A stretch of 5,151 nt of DNA, from the NCBI GenBank assembly GCA_052246295.1, contig JBQQCO010000046.1; one strand, given 5' to 3'. Below, piece by piece: positions 1-4,510 of the stretch; positions within the stretch are counted from its first letter, which is position 1, and each line of letters begins with the position of its first letter. Position numbers and translations under genes: made by a program. The stretch is from Piscibacillus sp052246295. GTDB taxonomy: Bacteria; Bacillota; Bacilli; Bacillales; Alkalibacillaceae. A model generated the notes under the pieces. It saw only the letters and a list, made by a program, of their open reading frames with translations, did no database searches and was not told the DNA's origin.

Positions 1-1
1 G

Positions 2-136
2 CTATTATTAGATATTCAAGCGGTTATCGATGTGATCCTATTCGACCGTCCATTATTTCGTCAATTTGTCTTAGCCGTGAGCACCAGGAATTCACCGTTT
101 AAAAAAATTGAACAGAATGAGGTATGGTCTATCTAA
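2..136 (+). CDS. 3' end of an unrecognised gene (partial)
   Basis: This reading frame is open from the window edge to a TAA at 134-136 and gives 44 residues with no visible start, so only the C-terminus is present. The stretch mixes hydrophobic and charged residues (for example DVILFDRPLFRQF) and ends in a polar tail, EQNEVWSI. It has no membrane segment or motif that I recognise. The two other forward frames close early or look less protein-like. The next gene starts 55 bases downstream on the same strand, so the two could share a transcript. The call rests on an open frame alone and no function is proposed. Confidence 0.45.
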   Translation, partial: LLLDIQAVIDVILFDRPLFRQFVLAVSTRNSPFKKIEQNEVWSI

Positions 137-191
137 GTAGTCGTGCATTATACAACACCTAAATCTTTTTATAATAAGAGGTGGTTAAAAA

Positions 192-365
192 ATGAATATA
201 GAGTTGGTTATTAAGGTTATTCTTTTAATTATGCTTATAATATTTTTATCAATTCCAATTTATCTATTAGTCAAAAAGCATTATGACGAAAAAATAGCGC
301 AATCATTTACACTATCTGTCGTGTCAATAATATCAAGTGTTGTGATACTTGGAGCGTATTTGTAA
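192..365 (+). CDS. small two-helix membrane protein, 57 aa
   Basis: The ATG at 192 sits 7 bases after a strong Shine-Dalgarno sequence, AAGAGGTGG (176-184), which argues for real translation although the protein is short. Residues 5-27 form one hydrophobic helix ending in LLVKKHYDEK, and residues 40-56 form a second (LSVVSIISSVVILGAYL). The central KKHYDEK segment is the only charged part, so a helical hairpin in the cytoplasmic membrane is likely. There is no signal-peptide cleavage site. The family is not recognised. Small proteins of this shape include immunity proteins, holin-like proteins, toxins and accessory subunits, and nothing here chooses between them. Confidence 0.65.
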   Translation: MNIELVIKVILLIMLIIFLSIPIYLLVKKHYDEKIAQSFTLSVVSIISSVVILGAYL

Positions 366-379
366 TGGCCTAGTGTGAT

Positions 380-408
380 GTGATACGAATCTTAATAACG
401 TGTATAAT
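380..408 (+). promoter_or_regulatory. sigma-A-type promoter of the 487-1261 operon
   Basis: A perfect -10 box TATAAT (403-408) lies 17 bases after GTGATA (380-385), which matches 4 of 6 positions of the -35 consensus. The predicted start near 415 gives a leader of about 70 bases containing the 440-459 palindrome and the ribosome binding site of the 487 gene. It is the only good promoter between the 57-aa gene and the operon. Confidence 0.6.
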
Positions 409-439
409 TGTGAAAAACTTCAAGTGTTATCATACTTTC

Positions 440-459
440 TGTTGTAACTAGGTACAACA
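440..459. promoter_or_regulatory. 20-bp palindrome, probable operator in the operon leader
   Basis: TGTTGTA (440-446) and TACAACA (453-459) are exact reverse complements and surround aCTAGg, so 18 of 20 positions are symmetric. It lies about 25-45 bases after the predicted transcription start and about 13 bases before the Shine-Dalgarno of the 487 gene. The size and symmetry fit the site of a dimeric repressor. The 487 product looks like a winged-helix protein, so autoregulation is possible but is inference. A single copy of the half-site TACAACA also occurs at 151-157. As RNA it could form a 7-bp hairpin, but no T-tract follows, so it is not a terminator. Confidence 0.55.
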
Positions 460-486
460 AAGGGATAAAAAAGGGAGGACGCACAT

Positions 487-795
487 ATGGAAGAAACATT
501 TGCGGTACCAGCTTATTTTACTCAAAAAGGAGTAACTGAACTAGGATTTAGTTTAGAGGAGGTAGGTACAGCCATAACTTTATCTGCTTACGAAAACGAC
601 AACAAATTCACTTTTAGACAAGCTGTTGAAGAACTATCGACACATGGTCCAGAAGATGAGAAGCTATCTATATTCGAAATAAGAAGAATCATAGACACCC
701 TAGAAAAAGAAGGAATATTTAAAATTTATATATATAAGAACCATTTTAATATTGAATGGTTGCCTCGATCAGAAGGAGAGATGAATAATGACTAA
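487..795 (+). CDS. small winged-helix-like protein, 102 aa, first gene of operon
   Basis: The ATG at 487 follows GGGAGG (473-478) at 8-base spacing, which fixes the start. The function is not recognised. Residues 42-94 look like a winged-helix DNA-binding fold: a helix with FRQAVEELS, a charged loop (HGPEDEK), a recognition-like helix IFEIRRIIDTLEKEG (62-76), then two short strands (IFKIYIY and FNIEWLP) that would form the wing. The N-terminal 40 residues look less regular. There is no membrane segment. Its last codons overlap the next gene by 8 bases, so the two are co-transcribed and probably translationally coupled. It could be a local transcription regulator or an adaptor of the second gene. 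The fold is inferred from the hydrophobic pattern only. Confidence 0.75.
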   Translation: MEETFAVPAYFTQKGVTELGFSLEEVGTAITLSAYENDNKFTFRQAVEELSTHGPEDEKLSIFEIRRIIDTLEKEGIFKIYIYKNHFNIEWLPRSEGEMNND

Positions 796-1261
796 TTTTT
801 TTCAAAAGAATCCAACCGATATAGTTAATGAACACACGGAAATCTCAGTTAACCGATTGGAAGAAGATTTAACATTATCAATTAAGGATTTAGTTGTTCT
901 TTGCTATCAAGAACACGGAGAGAATACTATGAGTAAAATGTCTATGATAAGTAATAAAGAATTAGAAGAACTTGGATACGATGTATTATTAGATGTATTT
1001 CATCTAATTAGAGAGTTAGGATGGGGCAAACCATCTATTATATGTAATCTCATTATTTCTGAATTAGCAGATAGTACACACAATCTACCAAGTAATTTAT
1101 CTTCAAATAATCATAAGGAAACTGCCCGTAATCTCGCAGAATATTTATGCTTAATTTCAACTTTTAAACAACACAAAGAGCTATTACAGAATTATATTAG
1201 CATCAATATAATTCGAGAGATAGAAAGAATACATTCAGATTTAAACAGACACATGGTATAA
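788..1261 (+). CDS. unrecognised helical protein, 157 aa, second gene of operon
   Basis: The ATG at 788 lies inside the end of the previous gene, 9 bases after GGAG (775-778), an arrangement typical of translational coupling. An ATG at 781 belongs to the upstream frame. The product is cytoplasmic and probably all-helical: amphipathic helices at about 22-40, 55-77 (ELEELGYDVLLDVFHLIREL) and 83-93, a polar Ser/Asn-rich linker at 99-109, then helices at 110-150. It has two conspicuous hydrophobic stretches, DLVVLCY and IICNLII, but neither is long enough to cross a membrane. I see no catalytic motif and recognise no family. The operon structure implies that it works with the possible winged-helix protein. 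Confidence 0.75.
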   Translation: MTNFFQKNPTDIVNEHTEISVNRLEEDLTLSIKDLVVLCYQEHGENTMSKMSMISNKELEELGYDVLLDVFHLIRELGWGKPSIICNLIISELADSTHNLPSNLSSNNHKETARNLAEYLCLISTFKQHKELLQNYISINIIREIERIHSDLNRHMV

Positions 1262-1372
1262 CTAATAATAGCTTAACTTCTTTATCCCTTTGTCTAGTTA
1301 GACTGTTTTAGAACTATTCTTCCTTAAAAAGAACAACCACCTGTAAACAACATAACAGCAAAAGTTGATTTT

Positions 1373-1413
1373 TTGACAATTTTGATGATTCACCTAACAT
1401 AAAATGGTAGAAT
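1373..1413 (+). promoter_or_regulatory. promoter region of the coiled-coil membrane protein gene
   Basis: Two overlapping readings are possible. A perfect -35 TTGACA (1373-1378) is followed after 16 bases by TAACAT (1395-1400), 4 of 6 to consensus. Alternatively TGGTAGAAT (1405-1413) is an extended -10 box with the TGn motif and needs little -35 contact. Either would start transcription between about 1407 and 1420, giving a short leader of 35-50 bases before the ATG at 1454. This indicates that the 1454 gene has its own promoter, separate from the upstream operon. Confidence 0.55.
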
Positions 1414-1447
1414 AGTAGACAGATTATTTTACCATGAGAGTTAGGTG
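1391..1447. repeat. 8-bp inverted repeat flanking the -10 region and covering the ribosome binding site
   Basis: CACCTAAC (1391-1398) and GTTAGGTG (1440-1447) are exact reverse complements 41 bases apart. The right arm contains the AGGTG ribosome binding site of the 1454 gene and the left arm overlaps the possible -10 box. The pair could be two operator half-sites or, in a transcript that reads in from upstream, a stem that hides the ribosome binding site. A chance match of this length in a region this size is possible. Confidence 0.35.
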
Positions 1448-1453
1448 TTTTTT

Positions 1454-2608
1454 ATGTCTTTTTATGTCGATAGGTTTAATGAACACATTTTTCATAAAAC
1501 CCTTGCATCGTGTTTTAATAAGGTAAAGCAAATAACCGAAGAAGATGTTGAGCTCTCCGAAAAAGCCGAAGATCACATAGAACGCTTACAATATCTTTTA
1601 AATCTATTCAGACACAAGGTTGAACAAATTGAACCTTTAGCAACTCCTAGTCATTTACTAAAAACTTGGGATACACATTTAAAAAAAACACAGACGGAAC
1701 TTAATACTTTCTTATCAAATAAACAAGTAAATCATTTGGTTACTGCTAATGAAAACGCCGAAAAAGTTATTATTGGTGCTTTAAGTTTAAGTCATCTGTC
1801 TGCGGTAGAAGATGAAGAAATAATCAAAGAAAGAGTTTCTTCACTCAGCCGCTCTATTGGTGGACATAAAGGGCAAATCACGAGAGATCTAAATGAGGCA
1901 TCCGAAATATTAAAAGAAGTAAAAGACTTAAAAGAAGAAATTGAGACAATTAAAGAGAATAAAGAAGAAGAACTTAAACAACTCCACGATGACAAAACAA
2001 CGCTATTCGACAACTTAGAAGCTACTATTCGTGACGAATACAAAGAGGACATTACTGAAAGCATTACAGAGGTTGATAACTTTATAGAAACACAAAAAAA
2101 TAATCTATTGGAGAAGAAAGAAAAGCTAGATGAATTATTTGAATTAGTAACAAATGGTGCAATCTCTGGAGCTTATCACAAAGCTGCAGAAGACGAAAAA
2201 AAGTTAAGAAATAAGTGGTACTGGTCAACAATTTTAGGATTTATAGGTTTAATAGGAGCTGCTACTTACATCTTTTTTAGCGGTCCAGATGACATAACCA
2301 CTTATAGTGTGATCTCTAAAATACTTATTACAACTGCTCTAGGTGCTTTTATTACGTATTCAGCAAAACAAGCATCCATTCATCGTTATCAAGAGCAAGT
2401 GAATAGAAATATTGAGTTAAAAATGAAGTCAATTGATCCGTATTTATCTATTTTTGAAGATGAAGAAATGAAGGAAATCAAAAAAGATTTAGTGGAACCT
2501 TTATTCAAAGAAGATAGAACCATTAGAAAAAATACTAATGAAGATGAAGACACTCAACTTTCTATAAGCACAATCCTAACTCTTATAGAAAAAATCAAAA
2601 AGACATAA
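1454..2608 (+). CDS. coiled-coil protein with two membrane helices, 384 aa
   Basis: The frame also has a GTG at 1445, but that GTG is part of AGGTG (1443-1447), a Shine-Dalgarno 6 bases before the ATG at 1454, so 1454 is preferred. The first 110 residues are helical and mixed in charge. Residues about 117-232 are a long, Lys/Glu-rich coiled coil (for example KEVKDLKEEIETIKENKEEE). Two membrane helices follow at about 256-276 (STILGFIGLIGAATYIFF) and 285-303 (VISKILITTALGAFITYSA), joined by a short polar loop, and an 80-residue charged tail ends in SISTILTLIEKIKK. The layout suggests a helical hairpin anchor with large cytoplasmic parts on both sides. No nuclease, NTPase or peptidase motif is visible. 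The family is not recognised. Membrane-anchored coiled-coil proteins occur in accessory and anti-phage loci, so that role is a guess from architecture and context. Confidence 0.85.
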   Translation: MSFYVDRFNEHIFHKTLASCFNKVKQITEEDVELSEKAEDHIERLQYLLNLFRHKVEQIEPLATPSHLLKTWDTHLKKTQTELNTFLSNKQVNHLVTANENAEKVIIGALSLSHLSAVEDEEIIKERVSSLSRSIGGHKGQITRDLNEASEILKEVKDLKEEIETIKENKEEELKQLHDDKTTLFDNLEATIRDEYKEDITESITEVDNFIETQKNNLLEKKEKLDELFELVTNGAISGAYHKAAEDEKKLRNKWYWSTILGFIGLIGAATYIFFSGPDDITTYSVISKILITTALGAFITYSAKQASIHRYQEQVNRNIELKMKSIDPYLSIFEDEEMKEIKKDLVEPLFKEDRTIRKNTNEDEDTQLSISTILTLIEKIKKT

Positions 2609-2629
2609 CAAAACATACGTTCTTATTCT

Positions 2630-2657
2630 TTGTGTAGTTGGAAATATCATGTATAAT
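2630..2657 (+). promoter_or_regulatory. promoter of the toxin-like mRNA
   Basis: A perfect TATAAT (2652-2657) is preceded after 16 bases by TTGTGT (2630-2635), which keeps the TTG of the -35 box. The predicted start is near 2664, which would give an 80-base structured leader before the ATG at 2744. The promoter starts 22 bases after the stop of the coiled-coil gene. No terminator is visible between them, so some read-through into this locus is possible. Confidence 0.65.
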
Positions 2658-2697
2658 ATAGACAAGCAGTTCTCGGAAAAGCAAGGTAGTGGGCTTT

Positions 2698-2734
2698 CTC
2701 CTCTATACCCGTTCTTACTAAGGCGGGGGAGGAG
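2698..2734 (+). promoter_or_regulatory. leader hairpin that can hide the toxin ribosome binding site
   Basis: CTCCTC (2698-2703) is complementary to GAGGAG (2729-2734), the core of the Shine-Dalgarno AGGAGGTG. Inside it CCCG (2708-2711) pairs with CGGG (2724-2727), leaving a small asymmetric bulge and a 12-base loop. The stem would cover most of an unusually strong ribosome binding site, so translation is expected to be restrained in this fold. Such sequestration is a known trait of type I toxin mRNAs, including fst RNA I. Confidence 0.6.
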
Positions 2735-2743
2735 GTGAAGCTT

Positions 2744-2896
2744 ATGAGCAAAGTTTTAATATTGGCATTTTTGCTAGCTCTAGCAATGGCCAGTATATTA
2801 GATGCTCAAATTTTAGTCCTTCCGTTTATCTTTATGATAAATATGGACAAAAACAAACTACCTTGCTTAAGGGAGCAAGGTAGTAAGAAGAAATAA
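2744..2896 (+). CDS. 50-aa hydrophobic peptide, putative type I toxin
   Basis: The ATG at 2744 follows a near-ideal Shine-Dalgarno AGGAGGTG (2730-2737) with 6-base spacing. Residues 4-34 are almost wholly hydrophobic (VLILAFLLALAMASIL, then QILVLPFIFMI), broken only by Asp20 and Gln22. The tail MDKNKLPCLREQGSKKK is basic and ends in three lysines. One membrane-spanning helix with a positive cytoplasmic tail is expected, as in known membrane-acting type I toxins. It does not carry the PxxxGxxxxxFxxWL pattern that I associate with Fst, nor does it resemble TxpA, BsrG or BsrE at a glance, so the family is open. The structured leader, the 3' terminator and a convergent antisense RNA make the toxin call stronger than the peptide alone. 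An alternative is a small membrane protein under antisense control that is not toxic. Confidence 0.7.
   Translation: MSKVLILAFLLALAMASILDAQILVLPFIFMINMDKNKLPCLREQGSKKK
2849..2884 (-). terminator. intrinsic terminator of the antisense RNA, inside the toxin reading frame
   Basis: ACTACCTTGCT (2857-2867) and AGCAAGGTAGT (2874-2884) form a perfect 11-bp stem with a 6-base loop. Read on the minus strand the stem is followed at once by TTGTTTTTG (2856-2848), a good T-tract. On the plus strand the sequence after the stem is AAGAAGAAAT, so the terminator works only for leftward transcription. The codons for residues 39-47 of the peptide therefore double as the terminator of the opposing RNA. Confidence 0.8.
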
Positions 2897-2941
2897 ACAA
2901 ACACGAGAGACAGCCCATTATCTTGCGAACGGAACTGCAAT

Positions 2942-2974
2942 GAGGTGGAATGTAGTCGCATTCCATCTCTTTTT
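2942..2974 (+). terminator. intrinsic terminator of the toxin-like mRNA
   Basis: GAGGTGGAATG (2942-2952) pairs with CATTCCATCTC (2959-2969) over 11 pairs with one G-U, the loop is TAGTCG, and TTTTT (2970-2974) follows. It lies 45 bases after the peptide stop codon. With a start near 2664 the mRNA would be about 310 nt. Read leftward the stem is followed by CATTG and not a T-tract, so the antisense RNA should pass through it. Confidence 0.88.
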
Positions 2975-3036
2975 AATTATAACTCATTTTATTCAATTCA
3001 TTCATGCAACATATATATGCATCTTTATTTACTTTT

Positions 3037-3064
3037 ATTATAACGTAGTTCAGACTGGTGTCAA
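3037..3064 (-). promoter_or_regulatory. consensus promoter of the antisense RNA
   Basis: On the minus strand a perfect TTGACA (3064-3059) is separated by 16 bases from a perfect TATAAT (3042-3037). It is the best promoter in the window and clearly stronger on paper than the toxin promoter at 2630-2657, as expected when an unstable antitoxin RNA must be in excess. It fires away from the recombinase gene and towards the toxin gene. Confidence 0.82.
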
Positions 3065-3085
3065 TTGTTTCAGACTGTAAACTAC
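3045..3085. repeat. composite dyad and direct repeat over the antisense promoter
   Basis: GTAGTT (3045-3050) and AACTAC (3080-3085) are inverted arms, and just inside each lies CAGACTG (3051-3057 and 3071-3077), itself a palindrome around one base. The longer word TTCAGACTG (3049-3057, 3069-3077) also makes a direct repeat with a 20-base period, about two helical turns. The -35 box of the antisense promoter lies between the arms. The layout fits a protein operator or recombinase binding sites. As a minus-strand hairpin it has no T-tract, so it is not a normal terminator for the recombinase gene. Confidence 0.6.
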
Positions 3086-3151
3086 ATATTACTACTATAA
3101 CCCATTATTTTAGTTTAAAACATATATCATTTAGAACAGAACATATTAAAT

Positions 3152-4351
3152 TCAAATATATTTCTGAATAACACCTTTATGCCACTCTAATGTCGCAAAC
3201 TGGTCTTTCCCATACTCTTTCTCTAAATAAACTTCTGTTGTTTTAATATTTTCACGACCTAACGACCGTTGAATAGTATACACATCCACGCCTTGATCGT
3301 AACTCAAAATCGCAAACGCATGACGGAATGTGTGCGGGGTTATGGTCGCGATTTGTTCATCTTTATCTTGGCTGTCTGAGTCATCACCTATTTTTTTGTA
3401 TCGCTTTAAATTAACGCGTCTAACGGCTTTACTGAGCAACTGCGATAAATAAGACGGACTATAAGCCTTGCCGGTTGCGGTTGGTAACAGTGGTTCATTG
3501 TCTGGTGTTTTATCAAGTGCAGCTAACAAGCGGGCTTCACGAAACTTAACTATACTCTCCATTGTTTTACCCCTCAACGGTATGTGCCGCTTCTTGTTAC
3601 CTTTCCCTCGAATGTATAAAAAGTATTGCTCACGATCCACATCGTAAGAAACATCGCCCACTTTCAGCTTACATAACTCTGAATTACGAATGCCCGTCGT
3701 CACAAAGATATGAATCAACGAAAAATAAATCGGATGTGGGTCAACTTCAGAAAAATGGTCCAGTAGTTCAAACACTTCAGATGGAGCCAGGTCTTTATTT
3801 GGTCGGTCTGCTTTTTGAACCGAATAGGTCTGCATACGACTGGTTAAATCATGTGTGGTATAACCCTGGTCATATAAAAAGCGTAAAAACATCCGCCAGA
3901 TAGCTGTTTTACGTGATAAGGTAGCAGGTGAAAAAACAGAGTTTCTTCCTATTATATAGGGGTACTGTTCCGCATACCAAGATTGAAACCGTCTAAGGTG
4001 TCTTGGCTGCAAGTTTTTAAATAAGGTTCCTTCTTCAAATGACGGAAAGTCGAGTCCAATATCTGCACGATACTCAATTAATAGTTTGGCCAACTGTAAG
4101 AGTTCCCTTAGATACTCGTTCTTGGTATTTTCACTTCGATTGCCTTTTTGGTTCTGATCCTTTCGAATATGGACAAAGTAATAAATCATATCCAGATCAT
4201 TAAAATGTTGAAAAGTGGATTGATGATGTCGTTCTGCTTCATCTATTTTTTGTTCCAACACTTTCATATGTGACTCATCATGTAATTGATGAACTGAAAC
4301 ATATGGTAATGATTGGTTATTTAGTTCGTTCATCGAAATGATTGACGACAT
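3152..4351 (-). CDS. tyrosine recombinase/integrase, 399 aa
   Basis: The ATG at 4351 follows GAGGTG at 6-base spacing on the minus strand; the GTG at 4360 is part of that Shine-Dalgarno and is not preferred. Residues about 60-165 form the SAM-like core-binding domain (RKDQNQKG, then ELLQLAKLLIEYR and SRKTAIWRMFLRFL). The catalytic domain follows from about 185. Visible active-site residues are Arg222 in TTGIRNSEL, Lys250 in IRGKGNKKRHIPL, His340 and Arg343 in TPHTFRHAF, and the nucleophile Tyr375 in TTEVYLEK. The usual His/Trp after LG is Arg366 (SLGREN). The N-terminal 55 residues are an extra, partly charged segment. The enzyme would cut and join DNA through a 3'-phosphotyrosine link, for integration and excision or multimer resolution. 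No xis-like gene or clear att core is visible. Its stop lies 88 bases before the antisense promoter on the same strand, with no clear terminator between. Confidence 0.95.
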   Translation of the reverse strand: MSSIISMNELNNQSLPYVSVHQLHDESHMKVLEQKIDEAERHHQSTFQHFNDLDMIYYFVHIRKDQNQKGNRSENTKNEYLRELLQLAKLLIEYRADIGLDFPSFEEGTLFKNLQPRHLRRFQSWYAEQYPYIIGRNSVFSPATLSRKTAIWRMFLRFLYDQGYTTHDLTSRMQTYSVQKADRPNKDLAPSEVFELLDHFSEVDPHPIYFSLIHIFVTTGIRNSELCKLKVGDVSYDVDREQYFLYIRGKGNKKRHIPLRGKTMESIVKFREARLLAALDKTPDNEPLLPTATGKAYSPSYLSQLLSKAVRRVNLKRYKKIGDDSDSQDKDEQIATITPHTFRHAFAILSYDQGVDVYTIQRSLGRENIKTTEVYLEKEYGKDQFATLEWHKGVIQKYI

Positions 4352-4385
4352 AAAGGACACCTCACTTATATATTCTCTTTACATC

Positions 4386-4427
4386 ATCATATATCATATA
4401 AAATTTAATAGAAAGTCCTATGATATA
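4386..4427 (-). promoter_or_regulatory. probable recombinase promoter with overlapping inverted repeat
   Basis: On the minus strand TATGAT (4391-4386, 5 of 6 to the -10 consensus) lies 17 bases after TTTCTA (4414-4409, 3 of 6). It would give a leader of about 28 bases before the ATG at 4351. TATATCATA (4390-4398) and TATGATATA (4419-4427) are exact 9-bp inverted arms with 20 bases between, one arm overlapping the -10 and the other just upstream of the -35. This is a possible operator, or recombinase arm sites. The region is very AT-rich, which weakens both calls. Confidence 0.4.
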
Positions 4428-4450
4428 AAAAAATAGAATATTTGTTTACA

Positions 4451-4463
4451 CTATACAGTATAG
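4451..4463. promoter_or_regulatory. 13-bp perfect palindrome between divergent genes
   Basis: CTATAC-A-GTATAG is perfectly symmetric about 4457. It follows TTTACA (4445-4450), which could serve as a rightward -35 with TAAATT (4467-4472) as a weak -10, so the palindrome would sit in the spacer as an operator does. No regulator gene is adjacent, so the binding protein is unknown. Confidence 0.4.
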
Positions 4464-4510
4464 CATTAAATTAATATATATTTATTATTTAATAAAATGT
4501 ATGTTATTTA

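Larger units (their letters stand above)
2681..2926 (+). repeat. imperfect inverted repeat joining the mRNA 5' leader and 3' region
   Basis: Bases 2681-2700 can pair with 2907-2926 at 19 of 20 positions: 17 Watson-Crick pairs, two G-U pairs and one mismatch (2696/2911). The arms lie either side of the small reading frame, one in the leader and one just after the stop. Long-distance pairing of the 5' and 3' ends is a known feature of several type I toxin mRNAs, where it keeps the full-length transcript inactive. The left arm ends inside the sequence that could also pair with the ribosome binding site (2698-2703), so the two foldings would compete or cooperate. Confidence 0.65.
2849..3030 (-). 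ncRNA. predicted antisense RNA, putative type I antitoxin
   Basis: A promoter with perfect hexamers (3064-3037) would start transcription near 3030, and a hairpin with T-tract ends it near 2849, giving an RNA of about 180 nt. The RNA is convergent with the toxin mRNA and complementary to about 125 bases of it: the last 16 codons, the stop, the 3' region and the terminator. No convincing coding frame is present. It also contains a near-copy of the mRNA leader, because the complement of 2907-2926 matches 2681-2700 at 17 of 20 positions, and its terminator 5' arm is complementary to leader bases 2680-2690. The arrangement matches convergent type I systems such as txpA/ratA, bsrG/SR4 and fst/RNA II. 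Both ends are predicted, not observed. Confidence 0.7.

Noticed and set aside
170..175. Perfect TATAAT just before the 57-aa gene
   Set aside because: A start about 7 bases downstream would fall inside the Shine-Dalgarno sequence at 176-184, and no good -35 is present, so it is unlikely to be the promoter of this gene.
1292..1303. GTCTA-gt-TAGAC as a terminator after the 788 gene
   Set aside because: The loop would be only 2 bases with a 5-bp stem, and only a short TTTT follows after a gap, so it cannot be supported as a terminator.
1445..1447. GTG as the start of the coiled-coil protein
   Set aside because: The GTG is part of the AGGTG ribosome binding site; ATG 1454 has correct spacing.
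1792..2064. 90-codon open frame on the minus strand inside the coiled-coil gene
   Set aside because: It is antisense to a strong gene, very Ser-rich as expected from the reverse of Lys/Glu-rich codons, and I saw no supporting start signal.
2942..2974. Bidirectional terminator shared by toxin and antisense RNAs, as in fst
   Set aside because: The T-tract is present only on the plus strand; the antisense RNA has a separate terminator at 2884-2849.
3562..3903. 113-codon open frame on the plus strand inside the recombinase gene
   Set aside because: It lies antisense to the catalytic core of the recombinase and its sequence is not protein-like; it is a shadow frame.
4358..4360. GTG as the start of the recombinase
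   Set aside because: It overlaps the GAGGTG ribosome binding site that serves ATG 4351.
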